Assembly (NCBI GenBank): GCA_963746885.1
Contig: CAVVDM010000013.1
Location: 1-64,000 of the forward strand
Direction of reading: 5' to 3'
Source: DATARH01 sp963746885
GTDB taxonomy: Bacteria > Pseudomonadota > Alphaproteobacteria > ATCC43930 > CGMCC-115725
DNA: 64,000 nt
Shown in pieces: positions 36,731 through 46,378 of the stretch. Each line of letters begins with the position of its first letter. The first letter of the stretch is position 1. The notes under the pieces are model-generated. The model did no database searches. It was not told where the DNA came from and saw nothing but the letters and a program-made list of their open reading frames with translations. Made by a program: the position numbers and the translations under genes.

Positions 36731-38944
36731 TTGCGTAGCCGCCGCGGCGATCAGCGCGGTCCGCGCCGCGCCTTACCGTCCTATGCGGCGCTGGTCGCGT
36801 TTCTGCACGACCATCCGGGGGCGCAGAGCCCGCGCGAGATCGCCCGCGCCTTCGGGCTCGGGCCGGGCGAGCATCAGGCGTTGCGCGGCCTGCTGCAGGC
36901 GGTCGAGCGCTCCGGCAGCCTGGTCCGCACACCCGGCCGCAAACTCGTCGCCGCCGCACCGCTTCCCGAGGTGATGCCGGTCGAGCGCTGCGGCAGCGAC
37001 GCCGACGGCTTCCCGCTGGTACGCCCGCTCGCCCCGCCCGAGGGCGGCGGCGAGGCGCCGGTCTATCGCCTGACCGGCACCGCCGGCGACGAACTGATGC
37101 CGGGCGAGCGCGCCCTGGCCCGGCTGGTCCGGCGCGACTCGGGCGAGGTCGAGGCCGAAATTGTCCGCCGCCTCGACATCGAGGCGAGCCGCATCGTCGG
37201 CGTGTTTCGCCGCAGCCATGACGGCGGCGTGATCGTCGCCGCCGACCGCCGCGACAAGAGCGAATACCGGGTGCTCGGGCATGACGCGGCCGGGCTCGAC
37301 GATGACGAGCTGGTAGTCGCCGAGGAAGTGCCGTCGCGTCAGTTCGCCAAGCGCGCACGCATCGTGGAGCGCCTCGGCTCGGCCGACGCTCCGGGCGCGA
37401 TCAGCCGGATGGTCATTGCCGCCGCTGACATCCCGCACGAATTTCCAGCCGCCACGCTGGCCGAGGCGGCAGCGGCGCGGCCGCTGGACGTGCTCACCGG
37501 CCGGGCCGATCTGCGCGAGCTGGCGCTGATCACGATAGACGACAGCGACGCCCGCGATTTCGACGACGCGGTGTGGGCCGAGCCGGACGGCGACCCGGAA
37601 AATCCCGGCGGCTGGCATATCGTCGTCGCGATCGCCGATGTCGCGTTCTACGTGACTCCGGGCAGTGCGCTCGACCGCGAGGCGGCGCGCCGCGGCAACT
37701 CGGTCTATTTCCCCGACCGGGTCGTGCCGATGCTGCCCGAGGCGTTGTCCAACGATCTGTGTTCGCTGCGCCCGGCCGAAGACCGGCCCTGCCTCGCGGC
37801 GCAGATGTGGATCGATGCGGCGGGCCGTAAGCGGCGCCACCATTTCGCGCGCGCGGTCATGCGCTCGGCGGCGCGGCTGACCTACGCTGCGGTGCAGGCG
37901 GCCCAGGACGGGCAGCCCGACGGCCCCTTCCCGCTGGCGCCTGAGCGGCTGGCCGCGCTCTACGGCGCATTCGCCGCGCTCGACCGGGCGCGCCAGGCGC
38001 GCGGCGCGCTGTTGCTCGACCTGCCGGAGCACCGCGTCGTGCTCGACGGCGACAGGCAGCCGATCGCCGTCGTGCCACGGACGCGGCTCGACAGCCATCG
38101 GCTGATCGAAGAATTCATGGTCCTCGCCAATGTCGCCGCGGCCGAGGAGCTTGAGGCGCGTGGACAAGCCTGCCTCTACCGGGTACACGATTCGCCCGAC
38201 CCGGAAAAGCTCGCCGCGTTGCGCGATTTTCTCGACGAGCTGGGCATCCCCGGCCTTGCCCTCGCCAAGGGGCAGGTCGTCCGTCCGACGCTGTTCAACC
38301 GGGTGCTGGAGCGCGCCGCGGCGACGCCGGAGGCGCAGGTCATCAACCAGCTGGTGTTGCGCACCCAGGCGCAGGCCGCCTACAGCCCGGACAATCTCGG
38401 CCATTTCGGCCTGGCCTTGACGCGCTATGCCCATTTCACCTCGCCGATCCGGCGCTATGCCGACCTTGTCGTGCATCGCGCGTTGATCGCCGGAGCGACG
38501 CCGGCGCGTGATGCCGGCGAATCGCTGGGGGCCATCGCCGAGCACATATCGGCCACCGAGCGGCGCGCCGCCGCAGCCGAACGCGCCGCCCTCGACCGCT
38601 ACCGCGCGATTCTGCTCGGCGGCGCGGTCGGTACCGTGTTCGAGGCCCGCATCACCGGGGTCGCCCGGTTCGGGCTGTTTGCGACGCTGCCCGAGAGCGG
38701 CACCGACGGGCTCATTCCGATATCGACATTACCCAGCGACTATTACGATCACGACGCCGTGCGCCACCGGCTGGTCGGCCGCCGCTACGGGCGCGTCTTC
38801 GCACTCGGCGACGCGATAACGGTGATGCTTGTCGAGGCCGACGCAATCGGCGGCCGACTTGTGTTTCGGCTGGCCGACGAGGCCGACGCGACCAAATTTG
38901 CCGCACCCCGGCTGCGGCGGGGGCTCTATCGCCGCCGCCGCTGA
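36731..38944 (+). CDS. rnr: Ribonuclease R
   Basis: Intact, 737 residues from a TTG start at 36731; 3'-5' exoribonuclease. An N-terminal winged helix (YAALVAFLHDHPGAQSPREI) and cold-shock domains precede the RNB catalytic domain, with the four-Asp metal site ITIDDSDARDFDDAV, AIADVAFYVTPGSALDREA, RGNSVYFPDRVVPMLP and FTSPIRRYADLVVHRAL. An S1 domain follows (GTVFEARITGVARFGLF). Unlike many RNase R proteins it lacks a long Lys-rich tail, ending RRGLYRRRR. It follows topA by 54 bases in the conserved order. Confidence 0.95.
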   Translation: MRSRRGDQRGPRRALPSYAALVAFLHDHPGAQSPREIARAFGLGPGEHQALRGLLQAVERSGSLVRTPGRKLVAAAPLPEVMPVERCGSDADGFPLVRPLAPPEGGGEAPVYRLTGTAGDELMPGERALARLVRRDSGEVEAEIVRRLDIEASRIVGVFRRSHDGGVIVAADRRDKSEYRVLGHDAAGLDDDELVVAEEVPSRQFAKRARIVERLGSADAPGAISRMVIAAADIPHEFPAATLAEAAAARPLDVLTGRADLRELALITIDDSDARDFDDAVWAEPDGDPENPGGWHIVVAIADVAFYVTPGSALDREAARRGNSVYFPDRVVPMLPEALSNDLCSLRPAEDRPCLAAQMWIDAAGRKRRHHFARAVMRSAARLTYAAVQAAQDGQPDGPFPLAPERLAALYGAFAALDRARQARGALLLDLPEHRVVLDGDRQPIAVVPRTRLDSHRLIEEFMVLANVAAAEELEARGQACLYRVHDSPDPEKLAALRDFLDELGIPGLALAKGQVVRPTLFNRVLERAAATPEAQVINQLVLRTQAQAAYSPDNLGHFGLALTRYAHFTSPIRRYADLVVHRALIAGATPARDAGESLGAIAEHISATERRAAAAERAALDRYRAILLGGAVGTVFEARITGVARFGLFATLPESGTDGLIPISTLPSDYYDHDAVRHRLVGRRYGRVFALGDAITVMLVEADAIGGRLVFRLADEADATKFAAPRLRRGLYRRRR

Positions 38945-39135
38945 TCCCTAATCCAAAAGGGTTCTTCCCGACACCAAAGGGCTAATCGTCGCGGTTGCTC
39001 GCGGACCCGCCATTCTATAACCTGAACGGCGTTCGAGGGAACGTTCCACCAGGGATGGCGTTCACTCAACGTACATTTGTCAGACGCGCTCCACGCGAAG
39101 AACGTGCCGACTGCAGGACAGGGAGGGAACCCAGG

Positions 39136-40740
39136 GTGTCAATTCGCCCAACGCGGTCCTCGTGGCCGGTGCGTGCCGTCACTCGGGCCGGTCTTCTCCT
39201 GCTCGTCGTCGCCCTTGCCGCCTGCGCGGGGCAGGAGCAGGTGCCGCCGCAGGCCGGCGGCTCGTTGTTCGCCCGCGGATTCGACAAAATCGACAGGCTC
39301 TATCTCGAACCGGTATCGAACCATCATGTCGCCCTGGCCGGGGCAAAGCGGCTGTCGCGGCTCGACGACCGCGTCGCCATAGCGGACGCGTTCGGAGACC
39401 GCGAGGCAAGTACGCTCACGATCAGCTATGACGGCCGCGACATCGCCTTCGACGCGTTGCCGCGCGGCAATGATGCAGATCAGTGGGGAGCCCTGCTCGC
39501 CAAGGTGATCGCCACCGCCAAGCAGGCCTCGCCAAAGCTGGCGGCGCTGCCGGCGGAGAAGATCGACAAGGCGGTGTTTGACGGCATGACCTTGGCGCTC
39601 GACCGCTTCTCGCGGTATTCGGCCCCCGGGATGGCCCGCGAGCAGCGGGCGGAGCGTGACGGCTTTGGCGGCGTCGGGGTGACCCTCGACACCAACGACC
39701 GCGAGTTGCGCATCGCCGCGGTCAGTCCGCTAAGCCCGGCGGCTCGCGCCGGCATCAAGCCGGAGGACCAGATCGTCGCGATCAACGGGATCGCCACCAA
39801 GGGCTGCACTCATGACGATGCGATTCATCAGCTGCGCGGGCCGATCGGCAGCGCCGTGGCGCTGCGGATCGTGAGTCCGGGCGAGATGGCGGCACGCGAT
39901 CTGCGGCTCCAGCGCGCCCTGGTCACAATGCCAACCGTCAGCATGTCACTCGACGGCAACATCGCGGTGTTCCAGATCAGCAGCTTCAACCGCACCACGG
40001 CGCACCGCCTCGCCGAGGATCTGGCGAAGGCCGAGCAGCAGACCGGCGGGGGGCTCGCCGGCGTCGTGCTCGACCTGCGGGGCAATCCGGGCGGGCTGCT
40101 CGATCAGGCCGTAAAACTCGCCGAGCTGTTCATCCCCAACGGCCCGATCGTGTCGACGGTGGGACGCAACCCGGCGAGCTATCAGTATTTCCCGGCATCC
40201 GGTCATGCTGCGGCGCCGCGGGTTCCGATCGCCGTCTTGATCAACGGCGGCTCGGCGTCCGCTTCCGAGATCGTCGCCGCGGCGCTGCAGGACACCGGGC
40301 GCGCGGTGGTGATCGGCAGCGCGTCCTTCGGCAAGGGGACAGTGCAAACCGTGCTGCGCCTGCCCAACAACGGCGATTTGATCCTGACCTGGGCTCGCCT
40401 GGTCACTCCGTCGGGCTACCTGTTGCAGCACCACGGGGTGGTGCCAACCTTATGCACCGCCCGCTTGCCGGAGGGCGGAGGGTCGCTGCCGACGCAGTTG
40501 CAGCAGGCCGCAGCGGTGACGCTGGCCGGCACGTCGCGTCCGCGCGCCGGGCTGGACGAGCGCGGTTGGACCCAATTGCGCCAATTGTGCCCGCCGCTGC
40601 GCACCCGCCCGCAAGTTGACCTGAAGCTGGCGGAAAGGCTGCTCGCCGACCCGAAGCTTTACAGCGAGGCGCTGCACGCGTTGCCGACGGCCACCCGGCT
40701 GGCGCAGGGCGCGCGGCCGGCCGGCCGGACGCTACCCTGA
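39136..40740 (+). CDS. S41-family C-terminal processing peptidase, lipoprotein
   Basis: About 534 residues. The GTG at 39136 was chosen for its GGGAGGG site and because it gives a compact lipoprotein signal (RAGLLLLVVALAACAGQ) with lipobox LAAC. A PDZ domain lies at about 180-260 (GFGGVGVTLDTNDRELRIAA, SPAARAGIKPEDQIVAINGI). The peptidase core is VLDLRGNPGGLLDQAVKLAE; the catalytic Ser lies in NGGSASASEIVAAALQD and the Lys in GSASFGKGTVQTVLRLPNNG. It processes periplasmic proteins. This position next to rnr is common in alphaproteobacteria. A longer start at 38995 is in frame but would bury the signal. Confidence 0.88.
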   Translation: MSIRPTRSSWPVRAVTRAGLLLLVVALAACAGQEQVPPQAGGSLFARGFDKIDRLYLEPVSNHHVALAGAKRLSRLDDRVAIADAFGDREASTLTISYDGRDIAFDALPRGNDADQWGALLAKVIATAKQASPKLAALPAEKIDKAVFDGMTLALDRFSRYSAPGMAREQRAERDGFGGVGVTLDTNDRELRIAAVSPLSPAARAGIKPEDQIVAINGIATKGCTHDDAIHQLRGPIGSAVALRIVSPGEMAARDLRLQRALVTMPTVSMSLDGNIAVFQISSFNRTTAHRLAEDLAKAEQQTGGGLAGVVLDLRGNPGGLLDQAVKLAELFIPNGPIVSTVGRNPASYQYFPASGHAAAPRVPIAVLINGGSASASEIVAAALQDTGRAVVIGSASFGKGTVQTVLRLPNNGDLILTWARLVTPSGYLLQHHGVVPTLCTARLPEGGGSLPTQLQQAAAVTLAGTSRPRAGLDERGWTQLRQLCPPLRTRPQVDLKLAERLLADPKLYSEALHALPTATRLAQGARPAGRTLP

Positions 40741-40776
40741 CGCCAGCTTGGTTCGGGTCGGCTGGACGGGGTCGGC

Positions 40777-40804
40777 TTGACAGGGGTGAGGCGCGCGCTA
40801 TCTT
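40777..40804 (+). promoter_or_regulatory. Putative promoter of rpmG
   Basis: A perfect -35 TTGACA (40777-40782), 16 bases, then TATCTT (40799-40804), 40 bases before the rpmG start. This is the clearest promoter in the window. Confidence 0.65.
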
Positions 40805-40843
40805 CTCGACCACGATAAACGCCACACTCCCGCGAGGCCGCCA

Positions 40844-41011
40844 ATGGCAAAGACCAACACCGTCCTGATCAAGCTGGTGAGCAGCGCGGATACAGGATTT
40901 TTCTACGTCACGAAGAAAAACCCGCGGACCAAGACCAACAAGCTTGAACTGAAGAAGTTCGACCCGGTCGCCCGCAAGCACGTCATCTTCAAGGAAGCGA
41001 AGATCAAATAG
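40844..41011 (+). CDS. rpmG: 50S ribosomal protein L33
   Basis: A 55-residue gene. It reads MAKTNTVLIKLVSSADTGFF, then YVTKKNPRTKTNKLELKKFD and PVARKHVIFKEAKIK, the full L33 sequence of the Cys-less type (no zinc-binding CxxC pairs), so it needs no zinc. The ATG at 40844 follows GCGAGGCCGCCA. A strong promoter-like sequence precedes it, so it is probably monocistronic. Convergent with pleD. Confidence 0.97.
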   Translation: MAKTNTVLIKLVSSADTGFFYVTKKNPRTKTNKLELKKFDPVARKHVIFKEAKIK

Positions 41012-41080
41012 GCGGCCTTCACACCGCCTGCGTCCCGCGGGGCGTGTCGGGCGACCCCTCCGCTACGGAATCGAACAGAG

Positions 41081-42466
41081 CTAAGCGGCGTCGCGCTTGT
41101 CGCTGAGCGCGACGACGCGGTTGCGGCCGCCGTTTTTGGCATCGTAAAGCGCGTCGTCGGCACGCTTCAGCAACCCGTCGAGCTTGTCGTCGCCGTCGCC
41201 GGTTACGGCAACTCCGATACTGATCGTGACGCGCAGCGCATCGTTGGTGTCGCGCAGGCGGAAGGTTTCGTCGGCGACCGCGGCGCGCAGGCGCTCGGCG
41301 ACCACAGCGGCGCCGCCGAGATTGGTTTCGGGCATGACGACGATAAACTCCTCGCCGCCCAAGCGACCGACCAGATCGACGCTGCGCACTTGGCGCAGCG
41401 AACGGCCAGCGAGCTCACGCAGCACCTCGTCGCCCGCCGGATGGCCATAACGGTCATTGACCAGCTTGAAGTGATCGATATCGAACAGCAGCACCGCGGT
41501 CTCGCCGCCCCCGTCGGGCCGCCGAGCGAGCAGCTCGTTCAGATGGGCAAAGACATAGCGGCGGTTGTAAAGGCCGGTCAGCTCGTCGGTAAGCGCGAGA
41601 GACAGGCTGCGCTGATAGTTCGCCCGCAGCCGCTCCTGCAACCGCCTACGCCGGATCTGGGTGCGCGCCCGGGCCAACAGCTCGTTGCGATCGACCGGCC
41701 GGATCAGATAGTCGTTGGCGCCGAGGTCGAGACCCTTGGCGAGCCGCGGCAGCTCGTTGTCATCCGCCATCAACAGGACCGGCAGCTGCCGCCAGTTCTC
41801 GGTGGCGCGCAATTGCGAGACGAGACGCAGCGGGTCGCCGTCAGGCAATGACATGCTGAGGATCACGAGCTCAATCGAGTCGTCGAGCAGCTGCTGCGCC
41901 TCGGCGCAGGTGGTGACGCGCAGCACCTCGCTGGCGATCGGCGCCAGGGTGTCGGTGATCCGCGCGGCGGAAAACCCCTGTTCCTCAAGGAGCAGGATGC
42001 GCGCGGCAGGGACCTCCGCGGTGGCGCCATCGGGTTCGTCGGAGCTGCTGAACCGGCCGCATACCTCTTCGCGCAGCCTCAGCTCCTCCATCATGCGCCT
42101 GAGCCGCACCAGCGAACGCACCCGCGCAAACAGGGCAATGTCGTTGACCGGCTTGGTCAGGAAATCGTCGGCGCCGGCCTCCAGGCCGCGCAGGCGATCG
42201 GCGACATCGGACAGCGCCGTCACCATCACCACCGGGATGTCTGTGGTGCGCGGGTTGGCTTTCAGCCGGCGGCACACCTCGAAGCCGTCCATCCGCGGCA
42301 TCATCACATCGAGCAGGATGATGTCGGGCGGATCCGCCTCGGCCAAATCGAGGGCGCTCTGGCCGTTATAGGCGCTGATGACCTCGAAGTATTCGCTGGC
42401 AAGCTTGGCTTCGAGCAGCTTGACGTTGAGTTCGACGTCGTCAACCACCAAGACGCGGGCGGTCAT
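41081..42466 (-). CDS. pleD: PleD-type response regulator / diguanylate cyclase
   Basis: Intact, 461 residues, REC-REC-GGDEF layout. The first receiver has phospho-acceptor D53 (IILLDVMMPRMDGFE) and K105. The second is degenerate: the expected Asp is Ser204 (LVILSMSLPDGD), so it is a dimerisation adaptor. The cyclase has FDIDHFKLVNDRYGH and the active GGEEF at 370-374, with an inhibitory RxxD I-site at R361-D364. It makes c-di-GMP to drive the polar/stalked cell programme in Caulobacter-like bacteria. It follows divK by 15 bases on the same strand, the conserved alphaproteobacterial pair. Confidence 0.95.
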   Translation of the reverse strand: MTARVLVVDDVELNVKLLEAKLASEYFEVISAYNGQSALDLAEADPPDIILLDVMMPRMDGFEVCRRLKANPRTTDIPVVMVTALSDVADRLRGLEAGADDFLTKPVNDIALFARVRSLVRLRRMMEELRLREEVCGRFSSSDEPDGATAEVPAARILLLEEQGFSAARITDTLAPIASEVLRVTTCAEAQQLLDDSIELVILSMSLPDGDPLRLVSQLRATENWRQLPVLLMADDNELPRLAKGLDLGANDYLIRPVDRNELLARARTQIRRRRLQERLRANYQRSLSLALTDELTGLYNRRYVFAHLNELLARRPDGGGETAVLLFDIDHFKLVNDRYGHPAGDEVLRELAGRSLRQVRSVDLVGRLGGEEFIVVMPETNLGGAAVVAERLRAAVADETFRLRDTNDALRVTISIGVAVTGDGDDKLDGLLKRADDALYDAKNGGRNRVVALSDKRDAA

Positions 42467-42481
42467 GTCAGATAAATCCCC

Positions 42482-42898
42482 TTACTTGGGGAGAAAGCGC
42501 TCGACGGTGCTGAGGAAGCCTGCCACCGAAATCGGCTTGGCGATATAGGCCTCGCAGCCGCCGTCGCGGATTTTCTCCTCATCACCCTTCATCGCAAAGG
42601 CGGTCACGGCAATCACCGGGATGGCTCGCAGATCGTCGTCCTCCTTGAGCCATTTGGTAACTTCGAGACCCGATACTTCGGGCAGCTGAATGTCCATCAG
42701 GATCAGGTCGGGGCGGTGCTGCCGCGCCATGCGCAGCGCTTCGACCCCGTCATTGGTCTGCAGCGTGTCATAACCGTGTGCCTCGAGAAGGTCGTTGAAC
42801 AGCTTCATGTTGAGGTCGTTGTCTTCGACGATCAACACCTTCTTGGACCGCGGCAGCCGCTGGCCGACCATGCCGTCCCGCTTCATCGCCTCGACCAT
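42482..42898 (-). CDS. divK: Single-domain response regulator DivK
   Basis: Polar-differentiation response regulator. The sequence KKVLIVEDNDLNMKLFNDLL, with phospho-acceptor Asp in LILMDIQLPEVSGLEVTKWL (D69 from this start) and the signature AVTAFAMKGDEEKIRDGGCE, is diagnostic. Canonical DivK begins about 18 residues later; here the start is 42898 or 42901 (adjacent ATGs after GCGAGGA), or an internal ATG such as 42883. In Caulobacter, DivK is phosphorylated by DivJ, dephosphorylated by PleC and controls CtrA through DivL/CckA. Co-directional with pleD. Confidence 0.95.
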   Translation of the reverse strand: MVEAMKRDGMVGQRLPRSKKVLIVEDNDLNMKLFNDLLEAHGYDTLQTNDGVEALRMARQHRPDLILMDIQLPEVSGLEVTKWLKEDDDLRAIPVIAVTAFAMKGDEEKIRDGGCEAYIAKPISVAGFLSTVERFLPK

Positions 42899-43159
42899 CA
42901 TTCCTCGCCAGGCCCCTGTAAGCGTCGCAGTCCGCGACTGAGCTGAAACGTTCCGGGGCCCATCGTCAGCCCCGCCGCAACCCCATGTCGCTGTTCTAAT
43001 CGCCACCGTTTAACAATTGGTAACCGTCCGGCGGAATGACGCTTAAACTGGCACCGTGACGCCTGCGAGGCGGCGTCGGCGACGGCTTTGCTTGCCGGGA
43101 CACGGCTTGCGATAATGCTCGTGTACCGGGCAATTGGCCATTGCGGCGAGAGCGGACGG

Positions 43160-44080
43160 ATGGCTGCGACATTTCGCATTGGCATCGATCTCGGCGGCAG
43201 CAAGGTCGAGGCGGCGGCCATCGACCGACAGGGCGCGATACGCGCTCGCCGGCGGATCGTCACCCCGGCCGGCGACTACGGCGGCACGATCGCGGCGATC
43301 GCCGGCCTCGTCGCCGCGATCGAGCGCGAAATCGGAGCATCAGCGTCGGTCGGCATCGGCATTCCCGGGACCATCGTCGCTGCGACCGGGCTGGTCAAGA
43401 ACGCCAACTCGACTTGGCTCAACCATCGCCCGCTCGGCCGCGATGTCGAGGCCGCGCTCGGTCGCCCGGTGCGCTTTGCCAACGACGCCAATTGCTTCGC
43501 CCTGTCGGAGGCGAGCGACGGCGCGGCTGCGGGCCATGACACGGTGTTCGGCGTCATCCTCGGCACCGGGGTCGGCGGCGGCATCGTGGTCGACGGCCGG
43601 CTGCTGGTCGGCGCCAACGCGATCGCCGGCGAATGGGGGCACAACCCGCTGCCGGCGCCGCAGGGCGGCGAATCGCCGGGGCCGGCGTGCTATTGCGGCC
43701 GGTCCGGCTGCATCGAGACGTTCCTGTCCGGGCCGGGGCTGGCCGCCGACCATCGCCGCCACTGCGGAGCGCCGCTCGCCGGGCCGCAGATCGCCGCCGG
43801 CGCCGCGTCGGGCGAGGCCCAATGCCGGGCGACGCTCGACCGCTATGCCGACCGCCTTGCCCGCGCCCTTGCCGTCGTCGTCAACCTGATCGACCCCGAC
43901 GCGATCGTGCTCGGCGGCGGCCTGTCTGCGATCGCCGCGCTCTATGAGGAGGTGCCGCGCCGCTGGGGGCGTTACATCATGTCCGACACGATCGCGACGC
44001 GCCTGTTACCGCCGCGCCACGGCGATTCGAGCGGCGTGCGCGGCGCGGCCTGGCTGTGGCCGCCGGAGGATGCCGGGTGA
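43160..44080 (+). CDS. ROK-family sugar kinase (fructokinase-like)
   Basis: Intact, 306 residues. The start ATG is at 43160. The phosphate loop is RIGIDLGGSKVEAAAIDR, then GIGIPGTI, NANSTWLNHRPL, the catalytic Asp in FANDANCFALSEA, GVILGTGVGGGIV, and the zinc motif CYCGRSGCIETFLSGPGL. This composition matches the Mak manno(fructo)kinase branch, so fructose or a related hexose is the likely substrate. Its stop overlaps the dinB start as GTGA, so the two are translationally coupled although functionally unrelated. Confidence 0.88.
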   Translation: MAATFRIGIDLGGSKVEAAAIDRQGAIRARRRIVTPAGDYGGTIAAIAGLVAAIEREIGASASVGIGIPGTIVAATGLVKNANSTWLNHRPLGRDVEAALGRPVRFANDANCFALSEASDGAAAGHDTVFGVILGTGVGGGIVVDGRLLVGANAIAGEWGHNPLPAPQGGESPGPACYCGRSGCIETFLSGPGLAADHRRHCGAPLAGPQIAAGAASGEAQCRATLDRYADRLARALAVVVNLIDPDAIVLGGGLSAIAALYEEVPRRWGRYIMSDTIATRLLPPRHGDSSGVRGAAWLWPPEDAG

Positions 44081-45346
44081 CCGCCTTCCTGTGCCGCGAC
44101 TGCACGGCCCTTGCCGCCGCGCCGGCCCTTCCCGAGCGCTGCCCCGAATGCGGCTCGCCGCGGCTCATTGCGCACCCCGAGCTGGCCGAGCTGGCGATCG
44201 CCCATCTCGATTGCGATGCCTTCTACGCGACGGTGGAGAAGCGCAACCGGCCCGAACTGGCCGAGCTTCCGGTCATCGTCGGCGGCGGCGCGCGCGGCGT
44301 CGTGCTGGCCTGCTGCTATGTCGCGCGGGTTTATGGCGTGCGCTCGGCGATGCCGATGTTCAAGGCGCTCGCCGCCTGCCCGGACGCGGTGGTGATCCGC
44401 CCGGACATGGCAAAATACCGCGAGGTCGGCCGCGCGGTACGGGCCGAGATGCAGCGCCTGACGCCGCGCGTTGAGCCGCTGTCGATCGACGAGGCGTTTC
44501 TCGACCTGACCGGCACCGCATCGTTGCATGGCGCCGCGCCGGCGCAGTTGCTGGCGGCATTGGCGCGGCGGGTCGAGGCCAACCTCGCGATCACCGTCTC
44601 GATCGGCCTCAGCTACAACAAGTTTCTCGCCAAGCTCGCCTCCGATCTCGACAAGCCGCGCGGCTTTGCGGTGATCGGCCGGGCGGAGGCAGCGCAGTTC
44701 CTCGCCGACAAGCCGGTCGGCTGGCTGTGGGGCGTCGGCGGCGCGATCGAGCGGCGGCTGGCGGCCGACGGCATCATGCGGATCGGTCAGTTGGGCACCC
44801 TCGACCCGCGCGAGCTGGCGCGGCGCTATGGCCGCATCGGGGCGCGGCTGGCGCTACTGGCGCGCGGCGAGGACGATCGCCGGATCGAGCCCGACGGCCG
44901 GGCGCGCTCGATCTCGGCCGAGACCACCTTTGCCCGCGACGAAGCCGATGGAGAGGCGTTGGCACGCGCACTGCGCCCGCTGTGCGAGACGGTCGCCTCC
45001 CGCCTGAAGCAGAGCGGGCTCGCCGCCGGCGGCGTGACGCTGAAGCTCAAGACCGCCGATTTCCGCCTGCGCACCCGCTCGCGCCGCCTCGCCGACCCGA
45101 CCCAACTCGCCGACACGCTGTACCGCACCGCGCGCCACCTGCTGGCCGGCGAGGCCGACGGCGCCACACGGTTTCGCCTGATCGGGGTCGGCGCCGACGC
45201 GCTGGTCGATGCCAGCGCCGCCGACCTGCCGACCCTCTTCGAGCGCGACGACGGCAAGCCGCGTCAGCTTGAGGAGGCGATAGAACTCGGTGCGGCGCCG
45301 GCACGGCGCGGCCGCGGTGCAGATCGGTCGCGTCACGCAGCGCTGA
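44077..45346 (+). CDS. dinB: DNA polymerase IV with N-terminal zinc ribbon (one frameshift near the end)
   Basis: Y-family translesion polymerase, about 422 residues. The GTG at 44077 overlaps the kinase stop. Residues 1-30 hold a Cys4 zinc ribbon (FLCRDCTA and RCPECGSPRL), an extension seen in alphaproteobacterial DinB. The palm has the catalytic acids in AHLDCDAFYATVEK and LSIDEAFLDLTG, then SIGLSYNKFLAKLASDLDKP and the little finger SISAETTFARD. Near 45288 the frame shifts; the corrected end reads RRRHGAAAVQIGRVTQR, stopping at 45346. No beta-clamp QxxLF motif is obvious in the tail. Confidence 0.93.
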
Positions 45347-45360
45347 TGGGACGGGACGGC

Positions 45361-46185
45361 TCAGCAATGCGGCTTCGGCAGCGCCTCGATATCGTCGAGC
45401 CGGGCGTGGATCGCGTAGTCGCCGTAATCGATCACCATGTCGCGCGAGACGCCGTTGTCGAGCAGCAGCATGCCGAGTTCGTAATCGGGCTTTTCGGCCT
45501 TCGGATCGGCCGGAAAGAACGCCAGCCGAATCCGCCAGCCCGGGCGGTTCAACAGCGGGCTTTTCTTGGCGGCCGCGGCGTCGGGCTCGATCTTCGGGCC
45601 GATTACCGCCGACACCAGCACCGAGCCCTCAGCCGTCGCCCCATCGAATAGCTGCTTCGAGATGAAATTTTCGCCGGCCTCGGCCTTGTTGATCAGCAGG
45701 ATCGTGTGGGCGCTGGGGAACAACACTCCGGGCGGCAGCTTGAAGATCTTGCCCGGGGGCTTCTCAAACTCGGCGATGCCGCCTTTGCCTGCGCCATCGA
45801 GCTTGGCGGTGCCGCGGATCTCGCCATCCTCGGCGCCGTTGCGGGTTTCGCGCTGGTTGAAGCGATAGCGCAGCCCGTCCGTCGCTTCCCAGGTCACGAA
45901 ATTCGACGCGATATTGACATCATCCGAATCGGTGTAGCCGATCCTAAGGCGATAATTCTGCTCGATCGTCCAGCCGTCGCACGCCTGGCCCCATTGATAG
46001 GACATTGTGCCGCTCGCCGCGGTGACCCCGGCATCGGCGGTGGCTCGCCCAAGGCTCATCGTGTAGAGCGCGCGGTGCGGCATGATCTCGGCCGCGCCAG
46101 CCGCGCCGGCGAACACCCACGCGAGCGTTACGCAGGCGAGGGCGACTGCCCGCGGGCCGATCCGAAACAAGCGGTCTCTCATCAC
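45361..46185 (-). CDS. eipB: EipB family cell-envelope integrity protein (DUF1849)
   Basis: Intact, 274 residues. A signal peptide (VALACVTLAWVFAGAAGA) is cleaved before AEIMPHRALYTMSLG. The mature protein is a beta-barrel-like DUF1849 domain: SGTMSYQWGQACDGWTIEQN, SNFVTWEATDGLRYRFNQRE, PPGVLFPSAHTILLI and PDYELGMLLLDNGVSRDMVI. Two cysteines, C69 and the final residue C274, match the disulfide pair described for Brucella EipB, which is needed for envelope integrity. Convergent with dinB (14-base gap). Confidence 0.93.
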   Translation of the reverse strand: MMRDRLFRIGPRAVALACVTLAWVFAGAAGAAEIMPHRALYTMSLGRATADAGVTAASGTMSYQWGQACDGWTIEQNYRLRIGYTDSDDVNIASNFVTWEATDGLRYRFNQRETRNGAEDGEIRGTAKLDGAGKGGIAEFEKPPGKIFKLPPGVLFPSAHTILLINKAEAGENFISKQLFDGATAEGSVLVSAVIGPKIEPDAAAAKKSPLLNRPGWRIRLAFFPADPKAEKPDYELGMLLLDNGVSRDMVIDYGDYAIHARLDDIEALPKPHC

Positions 46186-46280
46186 CCAGCGCCCTCCCGG
46201 GCCGAATTACGCGCCATCTATGCCGTCAAGCCGGCAGGGCCGCAAGCCTGGGCGCACGCGACGGCCCGCGCGCAAAGTTC

Positions 46281-46309
46281 TTGCATGAACGATGCCCGGC
46301 CGCTACCGT
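46281..46309 (+). promoter_or_regulatory. Weak candidate promoter for the aroG leader
   Basis: TTGCAT (46281-46286), 17 bases, then TACCGT (46304-46309). Each hexamer matches only about half the consensus. If used, transcription would begin at or within a base or two of the A of the leader-peptide ATG (46316), giving a nearly leaderless transcript. Confidence 0.3.
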
Positions 46310-46315
46310 GGCGAA

Positions 46316-46378
46316 ATGGCACGGAGCGCCCGTTTCCTTCCGCGATTTTGGTACTGCCGGTACATGACGGCGGCCTAG
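46316..46378 (+). CDS. Candidate aromatic leader peptide of the aroG attenuator
   Basis: Twenty codons, MARSARFLPRFWYCRYMTAA, ending in TAG at 46376-46378. Phe occurs at 7 and 11, Trp at 12, Tyr at 13 and 16, so five of residues 7-16 are aromatic, including FWY in a row, directly upstream of a DAHP synthase. There is no good Shine-Dalgarno, consistent with a leaderless start from the weak promoter. A ribosome stalled on the FWY codons (46346-46354) would leave 46369-46374 free to pair; one at the stop codon would cover it. This is the geometry of a transcription attenuator. Not experimentally known. Confidence 0.65.
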   Translation: MARSARFLPRFWYCRYMTAA